From Halorhabdus utahensis DSM 12940 (GTDB lineage Archaea > Halobacteriota > Halobacteria > Halobacteriales > Haloarculaceae), in the NCBI RefSeq assembly GCF_000023945.1, contig NC_013158.1, forward strand, positions 2,046,001-2,110,000: a DNA stretch of 64,000 nucleotides, given 5' to 3'. A model generated the notes under the pieces. The model was given only the letters and a program-made list of their open reading frames with translations, was not told the origin of the DNA and made no database searches. The position numbers and the translations under genes are program-made. This document shows, piece after piece, positions 10,075 through 18,527 of the stretch (its first letter is position 1; each line of letters opens with the position of its first letter).

Positions 10075-11785
10075 TCGGTCCTGTCTGTCTCACTCGGATT
10101 TTTCGCCCACCAGAGAACCGCCGGCGAAGATGCCATCCCCAGACAGCGGCGGATCGCGAAGCTGACGCGGAACACCGGGGATGGCGACGTGATGGAGTGG
10201 CTGACCCGGAACGTGGAGGCCCCCGACTCAGAGCGGTATCAGCGCGGCCTGGTCTACCTGCGTCGGACGGGTGCGGAAGGCAAGCAATTGCTGTCGAGAC
10301 TGCGGCCCGACGCGCGGTCAGCGTTGCTTCGACTGCGTGAGAAGGCTGGGCTTCAACGGCAGTTGACGAAGGCCTGGGTCCGCGGTGATATCGATGCCAG
10401 TGACATCGGGAAGGTGACCCGGCGCTACGACGGCCTCGATGCGGAGGGCCGAGCTGCATTCGTGACCTTGTCCAGCACGAGGGTCCCGACGCCGTCTCTG
10501 TGAGTGGGAAACTTGACCGGGACGCTTTCGAGGGTGTCTTGACATCGGACTTCTCGACCGCCCGCAAGGCCGAGATCATCGACAGTCTGTCGGAGGTCGA
10601 TCAGATGACGTCGTTCAACACCTCTACGATCGAGTTGGTGAGCAGGCCTACCGGCTGGCGCGTCACCTGCGCGGTGACCGTCTGGAGACGCTGTTGCGAC
10701 GGACCGACCCCAACACGCAGGATATCCTGGCCGACGGGTCGGGCGAATTGGACGAACAGTTCGACCGGGCAGTCGCCGGCGCGCTCGCGGACAGCGACGC
10801 TGACAGCTATGTCGTCGAGCAGGCGGTCAAACAGGTCGACGAACTGGAAGACGCCTGGGGGACGAGCACGGGGCAGTTAGGCAAGCGTCTCGTCGTCGAA
10901 TCACCCGATAGCGGTAGTCAGTTCCTCAGAACCTTCGACGACGCACAGATCCACAAACTCAACACCCAAATCAGCGACGGCACCGTTAGCCAGTCGTCTG
11001 TGTTTGAGTTCGTCGACGATGTGGAGAATATCAGGCAACTCCGTTACCAGACAATAGATGCTGAAGGCATCTCGATGCCGCAACTGGCGAAATTCATTGA
11101 CACATCTGACGGCTATGCCGCCCGACTCGCGAACGATCTCGGTGGTGGGAAACTCGCCGGTGCCATCGAACTCGACCCCGCTGATCGAGACATCCTCACT
11201 GAGGTCGCGTATAAGGAATCGCTGGATGGGACGGACGCCCTCGCGAGTGATACTCTCACCGCTCGGGATCTCTTGGACCTCAGCGACGACACCGACCTGA
11301 GTAGGCTCCAGATGGTCGCCAAAACAGGGCCCGACGGCAATACGCGGTTCCTGACGACGGATCGATGGGAACACATTCGCGGGCGGCACATCACCGGAAC
11401 CGAACCAAATCCCAACGCCGATGTCACGGGCTTCTATCCCACAGGTGAAGAAGTCTCCAAAGCCGGTACGACCGTCGAGCTCCCAGATAGCAACATCGAA
11501 AACAACGACATCCGTGTGATGATTCGAGAGACGATCGAAGCGGGTGGCGAGGAGAGTGATTTCCCTATTAACAAACATGGAATCAAAGACTTCAAAGTTA
11601 ACATAGGGAAAGACGGACAGATTGAAACGGCTTATCCCGTGCGCGGCGACGACGTAGTTCGCTGGAATGGAAACGAATTTCGGCGGTGGGATAGCGAAAC
11701 CAATTCCTGGGTGGCGTATAACGGTCAGCCATCGACCCAGCAATCACTTACAGCCCCGGTCGTGAGATCCCTACAACCCGCCTAA
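10075..11785 (+). pseudogene. Orphan toxin C-terminal cassette 1, frameshifted, ending in a BECR-RNase-like domain
   Basis: No signal peptide and no normal start. From about 10111 to 10455 one frame reads a near-copy of the giant protein's pre-toxin module. Coding then continues in a second frame (RDLVQHEGPDAVSVSGKLD, about 10461-10605) and in a third from about 10605 to the stop at 11785, so two frameshifts interrupt it. The longest intact part (GTG or ATG near 10694; 363 residues) has helical repeats and then a C-terminal domain from about 11320 with WEHIRGRH and, later, TAYPVRGDD. Such His-rich and T-x-Y-P motifs occur in BECR-fold RNase toxins; that fold is an inference. It is followed after one base by its probable immunity gene. 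Confidence 0.6.
10141..10440 (+). repeat. Long direct repeat, copy 2 (start of orphan cassette 1)
   Basis: Near-identical to 7619-7918 within the giant gene, with scattered single-base differences. It begins abruptly at AGACAGCGG after unrelated sequence. Recombination between the copies would delete the present toxin tip with its immunity gene and attach cassette 1 to the carrier, although cassette 1 is frameshifted now. Confidence 0.85.
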
Positions 11786-11786
11786 T

Positions 11787-12803
11787 ATGATCGAAGAACT
11801 CACATTTCGGTTCGAACGGGACGTGACCGAGTTTCCCAATCGGCTAGCAATTACGGCAGTCGATGACACGGGAGAGCGACAACTCGACGAGTGGTACGAA
11901 ACTGGCGTGTCCGTCGCCATGGTTGAACAGCCCCTCTTTTCTGCTGGATCCGTTCTCGAAGGGGAACAAACGAACTTGCTCAAGTGTGGACTAAGTGGAA
12001 GATGGATCGTAGCAATACCAGCCGAAAACGAAACAGTCGAACTCGACGTTCGTGATGTAGCCGACGACGACAGCAGTTACCTCGACGAGCCGCTCCCCAT
12101 CGACAAGGACACGCTCGTCGAAGCGCTCATAGAGTTCGCCGAGTCGTACCGCAAGAAGCGTGCTGAATCCGACCCCGACCCCTGTGCGCTGACGCGGCTT
12201 GACGTTGGGATTGCTGACGCGCGTCGCCGACTCGAGTACTATCGCGATAATAGGTCTCAGGACGGCTACCAGCCGACGATCAATCGCGAGCACCTCGAGA
12301 CGTTCCTTTTGGAGTGTCGGAGTCGCGACCGCTTGCGGGAGTTCGTCGCAGAGACTGGGGAGATCGGTCCATTCGTTCGCCAACTCCTCGAGAATGACGA
12401 CGGCGAGTACGTCGAAACAATGTATCGTCAGCTGTTCAACCGCGAATACGACGCCATCGCTCGCGAGGGACTCGAAGTCCTTCGAGAACACCCAGACGAG
12501 CGCGCGTCGGTCTACATAGTGGGTGTCGCACTGGAATCAAATCCCACCTTCGCAGTCCCGGCCCTTGAAATCCTCTCGCAGGTCGATCACGAAATCCTCA
12601 TCGACATCGTCCGCGAGCGGGTCAGAGCAGACGACCCAGTTATCGCTCGGGCCGCAATCGACGCGCTGGCCAGTCTCGACCCCGAGTCGCTGGATCCTAA
12701 CGAGCGTGACCGGGTCGTGTCGCACTTCCAGTACGGACGGGAGGCGACCGAGGACGAAGCTCTCGAATCGCGCATCGACGAGGCCCTCTCCCAGCTTGAG
12801 TGA
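11787..12803 (+). CDS. Probable immunity protein with HEAT-like repeats, partner of cassette 1
   Basis: 338 residues, acidic, cytosolic. Residues 1-110 are beta-rich (MIEELTFRFERDV..., VSVAMVEQPLF). Residues 170-338 are helical with a HEAT-repeat look: repeated pairs of helices of about 30-35 residues containing patterns such as AVPALEILSQVDHEILIDIV and VIARAAIDALASLDPE. The ATG follows the upstream toxin stop by one base, the tight coupling expected of a toxin-immunity pair. HEAT-like folds are common among immunity proteins. I infer the function from context; no family is recognised for the N-terminal part. Its stop at 12801 is immediately followed in the same frame by orphan cassette 2. 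Confidence 0.55.
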   Translation: MIEELTFRFERDVTEFPNRLAITAVDDTGERQLDEWYETGVSVAMVEQPLFSAGSVLEGEQTNLLKCGLSGRWIVAIPAENETVELDVRDVADDDSSYLDEPLPIDKDTLVEALIEFAESYRKKRAESDPDPCALTRLDVGIADARRRLEYYRDNRSQDGYQPTINREHLETFLLECRSRDRLREFVAETGEIGPFVRQLLENDDGEYVETMYRQLFNREYDAIAREGLEVLREHPDERASVYIVGVALESNPTFAVPALEILSQVDHEILIDIVRERVRADDPVIARAAIDALASLDPESLDPNERDRVVSHFQYGREATEDEALESRIDEALSQLE

Positions 12804-15131
12804 TTTTGCTCCACCGGGATTTCAGAAGAACTCGACGACGACGCGTCGGACCTCCCGGACGTTTTCTCCAGAGTTGCGGCGGAAGTCGGTCCACAGGATT
12901 CCGACGGCGACGGACTCCCCGACACACTCGAAAAAGAGGGGATCCCGATCGGATACGCTCACGGGGGTTATCAGACGGTCGAGACCGATCCGTATGACGC
13001 GGACACCGACGATGATGGAATCCCTGACGGGCAAGAAGTCGGCCCTCTCATCTCCGAGAACATCACGGTTTCGACCGTCACTGATGGGGGCCACCCCAAT
13101 TATGGGTCAACGCAGGAGATCCACGTCGAGTATCGAAAACTTAACAGTGATCCGACGAAAGTCGATAGCGATGGCGACGGGTTGACAGATCCGGAGGAAT
13201 ACAACGGGTGGGAGACGGCAATCGCGTCATCGATTGACCAGGCAGACTCCTACGACGAGGAACGGCAAGACAATCCGCTCACAGCGGATGATGTCCTCGA
13301 TCACGAGGCAGTCACATCGGATCCACTGCTTGAAGACACCGACGAAGATGATGTCGACGATCTGGCTGAACAGATCAACCGGCTCGATCCCAGAGACCGC
13401 GACAGCGATGGTGACAAGCTCTCGGACCGTACGGAACTGCGTTTGCGAGACCAATCCGACGAGTACGCCCCGGCGATCTACGGGAATACGCCTCCTTCGG
13501 TCACCGTGCGGTCAATCTCCGCCGTGAATGGTCGAACGGAATACGATGTTGCACTCCAGGCGAGGGACGCGAGCGGCCTGGGTGCGATCGATCTGATGAA
13601 GGGTGGCGAGGTAGAAAAACGGGTTTGGGGACGCGGCGAAACCGAAATCAGCAGAGAGATTTCGTTCTACGTCGATCGCAGCTTAGTCGAAGTGATGGCA
13701 AAGAGTGACGGGCCGGCCCGGAGAGCGATGACTGACGGCGGAGTTGAAAAGGGCTTCCGTGTGACAATTGCCGATGCGGCTGACAGTGATGCAATCGACT
13801 CCTTCGATCAGTTGGACCGGGTCGTCCGCAAGGTCGACGAGCTGGACGGCCGGGCAAACCGCCGGGCGATGGAAGTCCTCGAAGAAACGGAGGGCAAGGG
13901 CGTCGTCTTCATGGACGATCTGGAGACGGGAACGCTCCGGAACGTCCTGGACAGCACTGACGTGGACCGCGGCCAGCTCACGGGCGCGATCGAAAAGTAC
14001 CACGAGTTGGGGGACAGGGCCAGGTTGTTGACGACAGATCTGGTCGGCGAGACCGGAGACAAAACCATCGCGTTCATGGATGATCTGGACGCCGAGACGC
14101 TCGAAGGTATCCTGGACCTGCGTGACGCCGAGTTGACGACCAACGAGATCGCGAGCGTCATCCGGACGTACGATGGACTGGACGATGCAGCCAGTCAGTC
14201 AGCCCGCGAGTTACTCGAAGCGACAGAAGACAACGGCGTCGCCTTCATGGACGACGTGGAGGCGGGGACGCTCGATGACATCCTGAAGAGCGCTGATCTG
14301 GATAGCGATGATCTGGCGGGCGCCGTCCGATCGTACGATAGCCTGGAGGGTGCAACCAGTCACTACGCGCGAGACCTGCTCGATGAGACGGGCGAGGACG
14401 GGGTGCGGTTGTTGGACGAGGTAGATGATGCCTCACTGCAGAAGGTACTGGACAGCGACGCGATCGAATCGGACGAACTCGTCGCCGCGACGCGGAAGTA
14501 CGGCGATCTGGACGGGGACAAGCGGTCGCAGTTCCGGGGGTTGCTGGCAGACGATGACTTGCGGGGCTCGTGGGTCAAGGTCGCGGCGGATAGCGAGATT
14601 ACCACCGGCGATATCGAAACCGCGATTGATCGGGTAGAGACCAACAGCCAGCATTCAGTTACCAACTTCAAGGTTGGCCGGAACGCGAACCCGGATGACG
14701 CCGTACACCCACCGCATGACCCTGACTCGATCGTCGTCGAGATGGAACTCGAAGAAGGCGACGAGTTCTGGCGCGTGTATGAACGCACACCACAGACTTC
14801 GAACCCTGACGAGAACCTTGCCGGTGGGTTTGTAGCGCGGAGGTCCACACTCCAGTCGGCAGAAACGCCAGAGGAGGTCCTTGACCGGTTAGCATTACTA
14901 CGGTCTGAATGGCAGGATTACAATCACGTCGGGAAGGTAGAGGTGACCGACGAGTTCGTCGAAAACAATCAGATCCGAGTCCAAGTGAGCACGACCCGCC
15001 AGGCGAGTGAAGTCAGTGGAGAAGTTCGGCCGGGTGGGGGAACTCAGTACCGCCTGCAAGACGATCTTGACCCTGACGCCCAGGGCGTAACTTGGGAAGC
15101 GGTTGAAGAACTCGAATCATACGTGGACTGA
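12804..15131 (+). CDS. Orphan toxin cassette 2: Ca-repeats, helical repeats and TNT-like C-terminal domain; start missing
   Basis: The frame is open from directly after the previous stop; the first usable start is TTG at 13182, yet homology to the giant protein begins upstream ([37 protein letters not shown]). Secretion signal and N-terminal domains are therefore absent. Counting from 13182: residues 1-90 carry Ca-binding repeats; about 200-470 hold four or five helical repeats of about 75 residues with GVxFMDDxExGTLxxIL cores; about 485-649 is the toxin-like tip with EFWRVYE, GGFVARR and PGGGTQYRL. That last motif resembles the end of TNT/ADP-ribosyltransferase-like NADase toxins, where the Gln of GGGxQY is catalytic (family knowledge, not verified). 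An immunity candidate follows at 15194. Confidence 0.6.
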   Translation, partial: FCSTGISEELDDDASDLPDVFSRVAAEVGPQDSDGDGLPDTLEKEGIPIGYAHGGYQTVETDPYDADTDDDGIPDGQEVGPLISENITVSTVTDGGHPNYGSTQEIHVEYRKLNSDPTKVDSDGDGLTDPEEYNGWETAIASSIDQADSYDEERQDNPLTADDVLDHEAVTSDPLLEDTDEDDVDDLAEQINRLDPRDRDSDGDKLSDRTELRLRDQSDEYAPAIYGNTPPSVTVRSISAVNGRTEYDVALQARDASGLGAIDLMKGGEVEKRVWGRGETEISREISFYVDRSLVEVMAKSDGPARRAMTDGGVEKGFRVTIADAADSDAIDSFDQLDRVVRKVDELDGRANRRAMEVLEETEGKGVVFMDDLETGTLRNVLDSTDVDRGQLTGAIEKYHELGDRARLLTTDLVGETGDKTIAFMDDLDAETLEGILDLRDAELTTNEIASVIRTYDGLDDAASQSARELLEATEDNGVAFMDDVEAGTLDDILKSADLDSDDLAGAVRSYDSLEGATSHYARDLLDETGEDGVRLLDEVDDASLQKVLDSDAIESDELVAATRKYGDLDGDKRSQFRGLLADDDLRGSWVKVAADSEITTGDIETAIDRVETNSQHSVTNFKVGRNANPDDAVHPPHDPDSIVVEMELEEGDEFWRVYERTPQTSNPDENLAGGFVARRSTLQSAETPEEVLDRLALLRSEWQDYNHVGKVEVTDEFVENNQIRVQVSTTRQASEVSGEVRPGGGTQYRLQDDLDPDAQGVTWEAVEELESYVD

Positions 15132-15193
15132 CCACAGTACCCTTCGCGTTTACTCAACGACTGAGAAGAAGAATATTGTATTAGGGGCACAAC

Positions 15194-15532
15194 ATGACAC
15201 TTATGGTTGATTTCAACGAAAACAAGTTGATCATTGACGACACAGCTATCGGATTGCGAAGTAATGTTGGTGACGTTCTAGAAATTGACGAACTCATTGT
15301 CGTTCGATTGGTCGTTCTGCCCGACGAAAGTGACCCAACGAACGTACTTGCATTCGACAAAGACGGGAACAAGGTCTGGGAGATTGAATCACCTCCCGAG
15401 GAGAAAGAACAGCGATCTTACAAAAGTTTGAACGTCGTGGACGGAAACTTGCGGGTGACCAACTGGAACGGATACAGGTACCGAGTCGATGTGGATAGTG
15501 GGGAAGTTACCGAAACTGGCTACACGCGATAA
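15194..15532 (+). CDS. Small probable immunity protein for the TNT-like cassette
   Basis: 112 residues, acidic and beta-rich, with no signal peptide. The pattern LAFDKDGNKVWEI...VDGNLRVTNWNGYRYRVDVDSG looks like antiparallel strands of the kind seen in small beta-sheet immunity proteins. It lies 62 bases after the TNT-like cassette, same strand, and a poor AT-containing stretch precedes the ATG. No family is recognised. An ATG nine bases later gives MVDFNENK and is an alternative start. The assignment rests on position and size. Confidence 0.5.
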   Translation: MTLMVDFNENKLIIDDTAIGLRSNVGDVLEIDELIVVRLVVLPDESDPTNVLAFDKDGNKVWEIESPPEEKEQRSYKSLNVVDGNLRVTNWNGYRYRVDVDSGEVTETGYTR

Positions 15533-15701
15533 TTCAGACGGTTCGTGTATCGCTCCCTCTTTTCGTTCGTCAAGCCATTGCCCTGAACTGAATACCGACC
15601 GACGAAGAACATCGCAATTTTGGGGATCCCCGCCGTGTCTATGTGGAGGGTCGTGACCCCCTTTATTGCGTGGGTGGCCGCGTCCGACCGGCGACGACGC
15701 G

Positions 15702-15757
15702 GTCGAAGTGATGGCCAAGAGCGACGAGCCGCTCGAAACGCGATGACAGACGGCGGA
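15702..15757 (+). pseudogene. Scar of a further toxin cassette
   Basis: 56 bases resembling 13686-13742 (gtcgaagtgatgg at one end, acggcgga at the other). A missing base in the middle destroys the frame, and stops follow. It shows that at least one more module once existed here. Confidence 0.55.
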
Positions 15758-15826
15758 ACGAATATTGACTTCCAAACTCCGGATCTGGTAGCGTCGGCTC
15801 CGATACCCGCCAACCGTAACATTACT

Positions 15827-15852
15827 CGAAACTTCTTTATATATAAGTTTCG
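15827..15852. promoter_or_regulatory. Palindromic operator overlapping the TATA box of the winged-helix regulator
   Basis: Perfect 8-base inverted arms CGAAACTT and AAGTTTCG are separated by ctttatatat, which is itself the TATA box. The dyad ends 15 bases before the GTG start of the downstream two-winged-helix protein. This is the arrangement of autorepression by the encoded regulator. Confidence 0.65.
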
Positions 15853-15866
15853 TACTATGTTACACC

Positions 15867-16799
15867 GTGCTTCGACGCATCGAACTCGCGGTCCTCGCCA
15901 CGGTCGACCGCGGCGACACGATATCCCAACTCGCCACAAAGCTCGACCACAGCGAGAGTTACCTCTCACGTGCCGTTGGCGACCTCGCCCAGAATGGGCT
16001 CGTCTACACGGAACGCGACGGTCGCCGGAAGCGTGTTGTCCCGTCAGATGCCCGCGCCGTTGAGATCTATCAGGACCTCGTTCGCCAGCACTCCCACATC
16101 GACTTTTCCGAGTTGCTGACCGGCAAGGCGATCGAGGTACTGTACTACATCGACCAGCCACGAACCGTCTCTGACATCGCCGACCGGAGCGACAATTACC
16201 GCAATACGGTCAACCGAGTTCTCAAGCGGTTTCGCGATCGCGGTCTCGTCGGGACGGACGACGGCCGGTATGACTTCAACGCCGACTTCGACCGCCTTCA
16301 GGAGTTCGCCCGGGAACTCGTACACCATCTGCATCGCCAACGCCTGGAATCCGTCGCCCCACAGGGCACGATTCTCTGGGAGGACTACGACGAATTCCTC
16401 GCCCAGGCAGAGACGGAGATCGACGCAGAGGGATTCCAGGAAACCGGCCTCGCCCGATTCGCGGCCTTCGACCTCCAGTTCTTGCTCACCGACCACCGGT
16501 ACTACCGATTCTCCACGGAACTCGACGAAGTCTCGCCGGCGGAGCTCTGCTGTCACACTCTCTTGATCGATGACGGCAGCCGGCACCGTTCGTACTGTCT
16601 CCTCCTGCTCAGCCACGTCGACGTCGACGTCGACGAAGAGGATCTCCGAGACCAGGCGGCGAAGTATGATCTTGCAGACAAGATCGACGCCCTACTCCGG
16701 TACCTCGAGACGAACGGAGTGGTCGACGACGACCGGCTCCCGGAGTGGGACGAGTTCCAGGGGCTGGCGGCTGACTACGAGGTGGATCTCCCACAATGA
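15867..16799 (+). CDS. Winged-helix regulator, antitoxin-like partner of a nucleotidyltransferase
   Basis: 310 residues. Two winged-helix domains are visible: residues 1-62 (ISQLATKLDHSESYLSRAV, recognition helix, then YTERDGRRKRVVPS as the wing) and residues 85-130 (TVSDIADRSDNYRNTVNRVL...GLVGTDDGRYDF). The rest is acidic and mixed. The GTG start lies just behind a palindrome-covered TATA box. The stop overlaps the ATG of a nucleotidyltransferase fragment by four bases, so the pair resembles AbiE-type or other HTH/nucleotidyltransferase toxin-antitoxin modules, in which the HTH partner neutralises and autoregulates. Because the partner is truncated, the regulator may now be a solitary remnant. 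Confidence 0.6.
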   Translation: MLRRIELAVLATVDRGDTISQLATKLDHSESYLSRAVGDLAQNGLVYTERDGRRKRVVPSDARAVEIYQDLVRQHSHIDFSELLTGKAIEVLYYIDQPRTVSDIADRSDNYRNTVNRVLKRFRDRGLVGTDDGRYDFNADFDRLQEFARELVHHLHRQRLESVAPQGTILWEDYDEFLAQAETEIDAEGFQETGLARFAAFDLQFLLTDHRYYRFSTELDEVSPAELCCHTLLIDDGSRHRSYCLLLLSHVDVDVDEEDLRDQAAKYDLADKIDALLRYLETNGVVDDDRLPEWDEFQGLAADYEVDLPQ

Positions 16800-16963
16800 G
16801 ACCAACATTCGGACGAGAATATATTGAGAACGAATTCCAGCGAGTCGCGGACGGGCTTTCAGCCCCGCTCACGGTCTACCTGATCGGCGGTGGCGCGATG
16901 GCACTGCGCGACCTCAAGGGGGCGACGAAGGACATCGATCTGGTCGTCTCGGATACCCTGCTT
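16796..16963 (+). pseudogene. Truncated nucleotidyltransferase (AbiEii/DUF6036-like)
   Basis: The first ~56 residues read as the N-terminal part of a minimal nucleotidyltransferase: VYLIGGGAMALR, then KGATKDIDLVVSD with the G-G-G...D-x-D core. After about 16963 the frame loses all coding character and runs into low-quality sequence up to the aldo/keto reductase gene. The normal family length is roughly 180-250 residues, so the C-terminal two thirds are missing. It overlaps the upstream regulator by four bases. Loss of the toxin's C-terminus, with the remaining 200 bases unassignable, suggests a deletion at the right edge of the accessory block. Confidence 0.6.
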
Positions 16964-17175
16964 CGGCGTCGATCCGGTCGTTGCTCGTATGTCTCGGTCA
17001 GTGCCGGCCGTCAAAAGTCTAGTGTGCCGTCACACTACCCTGTACTCCAAACGGGATCCTTTCAAGAAATATTCGGTCACCCGGATGAGGCAGCGATCGA
17101 GCGTCGCCATCGACCACTGGATTCCGCTTGCACTCAGTTCTCGACACGACTCGCGACGACGCGGTCGAACGACGT

Positions 17176-17994
17176 TTACCCGCTGAGCATCCCGCCGAAC
17201 AGTGCCTTCCCGGTCTGGAGGTACGACGGCCGCGTCACGCGGTCGTGGTCTTCGCGCGTGAGTTTGAAGTCGAAGACGTCGAGGTTCTCGGCGATGTGCT
17301 CCTGGGAGGTCGACATCGGGATCGTGGCGACGTTCTCGTGTTGGGTCGCCCACCGGATCGCGACCTGTGGGCCGGTCTTGCCGTAGCGCTCGCCGATCTC
17401 TTCGAGCAACGCGTCGTCCAGCAACGCGCCGTTGGCCAGCGGGCTGTAGGCCGTCAGCATGACGTCCTCGCGCTGGCAGTAGGCGAGCAACTCCCGTTGT
17501 GGCCACCAGGGGTGAAACAGCACCTGGTCGGTCAGGATCGGGGCGTCCGAGAGTTCGCGCGCGCGATCGAGTCGGTCCTTCCCGAAGTTGCTCACGCCGA
17601 TGTGGCGCGTCATCTCACGATCGACGGTTTCGTTCAGGCCGTCCATCACTGTCTCCAGATCGGCCAGCGGGTTCGGCCAGTGGATCAGCAGTAGATCCAC
17701 GTAGTCAGTGTCGAGCGCTGCGAGGCTGTTCTCGACGCTGTCGACGATCGACTCGACCGATCGGTGGCGGGGATTGACCTTCGTCGTGAGGAAGATGTCC
17801 TCGCGATCGACGTCGGCGTCGGCGATGGCTCGACCGACGCCCGCCTCGTTCTCGTAGAGCTGGGCGGTATCGACGTGTCGATAGCCGACGTCCAGGGCGT
17901 CGCTGACGGCCTCGTACGCGATGTCAGGCTCCATTTGCCAGGTACCGATACCGATGGCGGGGACCTCGGTGCCGGCGACAGTTACGTGTTCCAT
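17176..17994 (-). CDS. Aldo/keto reductase
   Basis: NAD(P)H-dependent reductase of carbonyl compounds with a TIM-barrel fold. Visible landmarks are GTWQM, the catalytic Asp/Tyr region (GYRHVDTAQLYENEAGVG), catalytic Lys in TTKVNP, His in LLIHWP, and the cofactor-loop segment IGVSNFGKDRL...PILTDQVLFHPW. The start MEHVTVAG at 17994 fits the family; the frame continues 15 codons upstream without homology. The physiological substrate cannot be read from the sequence. It lies at the junction between accessory DNA and the core block and convergent to the truncated nucleotidyltransferase. Confidence 0.88.
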   Translation of the reverse strand: MEHVTVAGTEVPAIGIGTWQMEPDIAYEAVSDALDVGYRHVDTAQLYENEAGVGRAIADADVDREDIFLTTKVNPRHRSVESIVDSVENSLAALDTDYVDLLLIHWPNPLADLETVMDGLNETVDREMTRHIGVSNFGKDRLDRARELSDAPILTDQVLFHPWWPQRELLAYCQREDVMLTAYSPLANGALLDDALLEEIGERYGKTGPQVAIRWATQHENVATIPMSTSQEHIAENLDVFDFKLTREDHDRVTRPSYLQTGKALFGGMLSG

Positions 17995-18082
17995 GCACGA
18001 TGAGAGGGGGCCAATGGCCAAGAAGGTACGCCCCGGCAATCGATCAGCGGGCAGGACGGCTCATGAACGCCGTCGTCGCCTC

Positions 18083-18424
18083 CTACGGCAACAACCGGCC
18101 GATCGTCCCGCGGTTGTTCGCGATCCTGCGGTATCCCCATTCCCTGAGTGACGGGTAGCCTGGAACCGACCGGAAGACGCCGAACAGCGGGGCTGGGACG
18201 AGTTCGGTTTCGGCCAGCGCGCGCTCGATCGATTCGCCACACGAGTAGACGGCGTCCTCAGTCACGAGGTGGGCACACTCGCGGTACTCCGGCGGGAGCC
18301 GCTCGCGAAGCGACGGCGACAGCTCGGCGAAGCCGACGAGTTCAACGGTGCCGTGGCGGGCGACGAACGCTGCAGCGCGCGTACAGAAGCCACAGTCGTC
18401 GTCGTAGACGAGTGTCGGTTCCAT
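18083..18424 (-). CDS. DCC-family thiol-disulfide oxidoreductase-like protein (DUF393)
   Basis: 113 residues with the hallmark YDDDCGFC near the N-terminus, giving the DxxCxxC motif of the DCC family, followed by the helical AAAFVARHG and a C-terminal YRRIANNRGTIGRLLP, where the family has YR-x-x-x-x-R. Such proteins have a thioredoxin-like fold and are presumed cytosolic thiol-redox proteins; the actual substrate is unknown. It is a single gene downstream of, and in the same direction as, the aldo/keto reductase, and divergent from the small membrane protein gene. Confidence 0.85.
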   Translation of the reverse strand: MEPTLVYDDDCGFCTRAAAFVARHGTVELVGFAELSPSLRERLPPEYRECAHLVTEDAVYSCGESIERALAETELVPAPLFGVFRSVPGYPSLREWGYRRIANNRGTIGRLLP

Positions 18425-18527
18425 ATGCGACCCATGGGCGCCCCCGGTATAGGCCCCCGGTCGGGAGCCGAGCGATCCGCCGCACGAAGGCGATACCTAT
18501 ACGGGATCCGTCGTCCAACAACGGTAT

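Larger units (their letters stand above)
15533..15866. other. Intergenic region with a decayed toxin-module scar
   Basis: About 330 bases without an intact gene. Bases 15702-15757 match 13686-13742 of cassette 2 (encoding VEVMAKSD...) but with a one-base deletion and substitutions, so this is the remains of another cassette. The right end holds the promoter and operator of the next gene. Confidence 0.6.
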
